Source: a virus. Taken from it: a DNA stretch of 22,001 nt. Under the pieces are notes generated by a model. That model was not told where the DNA came from and searched no databases. It was given only the letters and a program-made list of their open reading frames with translations. The number at the start of each line of letters is the position of its first letter. The stretch's first letter is position 1. The stretch spans positions 1-22,001 of the IMG/VR virus record IMGVR_UViG_3300043544_000008. One strand, written 5' to 3'. A program made the position numbers and the translations under genes. Shown here one piece after another: positions 21,046 to 22,001 of this stretch.

Positions 21046-22001
21046 ATCTTTGAAACATAGTTGGTATAATTTTGTAAGGGCAGGTACTTTACCTTATAAC
21101 GACTTTGAGTTCGAATGGGATCCTGAGCATTTTCTATACTACCGAGCAAGAGCTATTACCGCAGACGTACCGAACCAAAATGGAGATTTCTTTGAGGACG
21201 CGGAGTTAGAAAAATCTTATCATACTTTTATCGGCAAAGGCGTTTATTATAACCACGATTCGGACAGTCCCGACAAAGCCTTCGGCATTATTTTAGACGC
21301 CGTCTATCACAGATTTCCCGACGATAAATATGTACAAATTTTAGCTGCTATAGATAAAGAGGAGGTTGAAAGAAAACGGCCCGGTTTGTTAAACCGTATT
21401 GTGTCTGGTCAGTTGAGAACAACCTCAATGTCCGTGGTTGTTCAAGAATGTATATGTTCGGTTTGCGGCAGCATTGCTAGGTCTCCGGAGGAACTTTGCG
21501 AGCACATGAATCCAAAATCGTTCAATTATATCAAAGGTCGTATTATTAACGGTAAAAGAGTTTACGAAATTAACCGCGGCTTAACATTTATAGAAGATTC
21601 CATCGTAGACGTTCCAGCCGACCCAACCGCCTATATATTCCAGATATTTGCCAGCTACGACGTTCAAAATCCTAAATTAGTCGAACATCTTAAGAAATAT
21701 GCTATGGTAAAAGAGGCTACGTTAAAACAAGCAAATCCCGGCCCCGCTAAACCTGCTACTATCGACGAACTTATTGACAAGACAATAGAGACAAAGATAG
21801 AGAACCGCGTGAAGCAGATTGTCGATGAACACGTGCGTAAAGTTATCGATCCAATTTTACAAAAAATCGACGAAACAGTTTCACCTAAGATTGAAGTAAC
21901 CGTCAAAGAAAAGGTTGAAGAGAAGAAGAAAGAACTTCCCGAAGTGCTCGAAGAGAAAGTGGCGCCTAAAGCCGAGGAAGGGACTGAGAAGGCCGAGAAA
22001 A
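20987..22001 (+). CDS. HK97-like prohead protease with scaffold-like tail, 5' part (runs off right edge)
   Basis: The frame is open from ATG 20987 to the window end (338 residues visible), so it is partial at its 3' end. Residues 50-150 look like a prohead protease: YRARAITADVPNQNGDFF, NHDSDSP (H90) and TTSMSV (S149), which match the His and Ser of HK97/U35-type proteases. Residues 155-173 carry C157, C160, C171 and H173, a CxxC...CxH arrangement that could be an inserted zinc finger. GLTFIEDSIVDVPADP follows. From about residue 240 the sequence is Lys/Glu/Val-rich and helical, like a fused scaffold domain. It would cleave scaffold and capsid during maturation. The ATG lies inside the small zinc-ribbon gene. 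Confidence 0.8.
   Translation, partial: MAFIKRATVVGSFYTGNQIESLKHSWYNFVRAGTLPYNDFEFEWDPEHFLYYRARAITADVPNQNGDFFEDAELEKSYHTFIGKGVYYNHDSDSPDKAFGIILDAVYHRFPDDKYVQILAAIDKEEVERKRPGLLNRIVSGQLRTTSMSVVVQECICSVCGSIARSPEELCEHMNPKSFNYIKGRIINGKRVYEINRGLTFIEDSIVDVPADPTAYIFQIFASYDVQNPKLVEHLKKYAMVKEATLKQANPGPAKPATIDELIDKTIETKIENRVKQIVDEHVRKVIDPILQKIDETVSPKIEVTVKEKVEEKKKELPEVLEEKVAPKAEEGTEKAEK

Noticed and set aside
21063-21070. TATAAT-like element
   Set aside because: Inside the prohead protease coding region with no -35; likely chance in AT-rich DNA.
1-22001. tRNA genes, integrase and attachment sites
   Set aside because: Coding sequence is nearly continuous, gaps are at most about 65 bases and none holds a cloverleaf; no recombinase was recognised.

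Overview
The window is a stretch of a tailed double-stranded DNA phage (Caudoviricetes-like) genome, or an integrated copy of one. Every convincing gene lies on the + strand. Genes are packed with short overlaps (often ATGA) and mostly preceded by strong AGGAGG-type ribosome binding sites, so a bacterial host is likely. Base composition is AT-rich. The host cannot be named from the sequence. No tRNA, rRNA, CRISPR array, insertion sequence or integrase was recognised, and no gap longer than about 65 bases lacks a gene.

Region 1 (1-8.5 kb) is a replication and recombination module. The C-terminal end of a QueE-like enzyme enters from the left, followed by two small unknown genes, an SSB-like protein, a small unknown gene and a RecA-family recombinase. 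Next comes a Rad50/SbcC-Mre11/SbcD repair complex whose ATPase is split: N-terminal half with zinc hook (2702-3688), SbcD nuclease (3691-4572), a short coiled-coil protein (4548-4805) and the C-terminal ATPase half (4802-5380). A PD-(D/E)xK Holliday-junction-resolvase-like nuclease, a small unknown protein and a family-4 uracil-DNA-glycosylase/DNA polymerase I fusion follow.

Region 2 (8.5-13.1 kb) mixes 7-deazaguanine genes with small proteins and replication or regulatory genes: FolE2 (GTP cyclohydrolase), a basic small protein, a helical small protein, a two-pass membrane protein, QueC, a DpdA-like DNA transglycosylase, a short DnaG-type primase, an unknown protein and a protein with two helix-turn-helix segments. 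With QueE at the left edge, the set FolE2/QueE/QueC/DpdA indicates that the phage replaces some guanines in its DNA with a 7-deazaguanine, a known defence against host restriction. The QueC has lost all four of its zinc-binding cysteines, which raises doubt about whether the end product is preQ0 or the amide intermediate ADG.

Region 3 (13.1-22 kb) is the start of the packaging and head module: an unknown helical protein, the large terminase, a protein with an Arg-rich N-terminus and about ten 29-residue repeats, two unknown proteins, the portal, two small proteins (one with a mini zinc-ribbon), and an HK97-like prohead protease followed by a charged scaffold-like region running off the right edge.

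The points most worth a second look are the zinc-site-less QueC, the three-piece Rad50/SbcC, and the tandem-repeat protein between terminase and portal.
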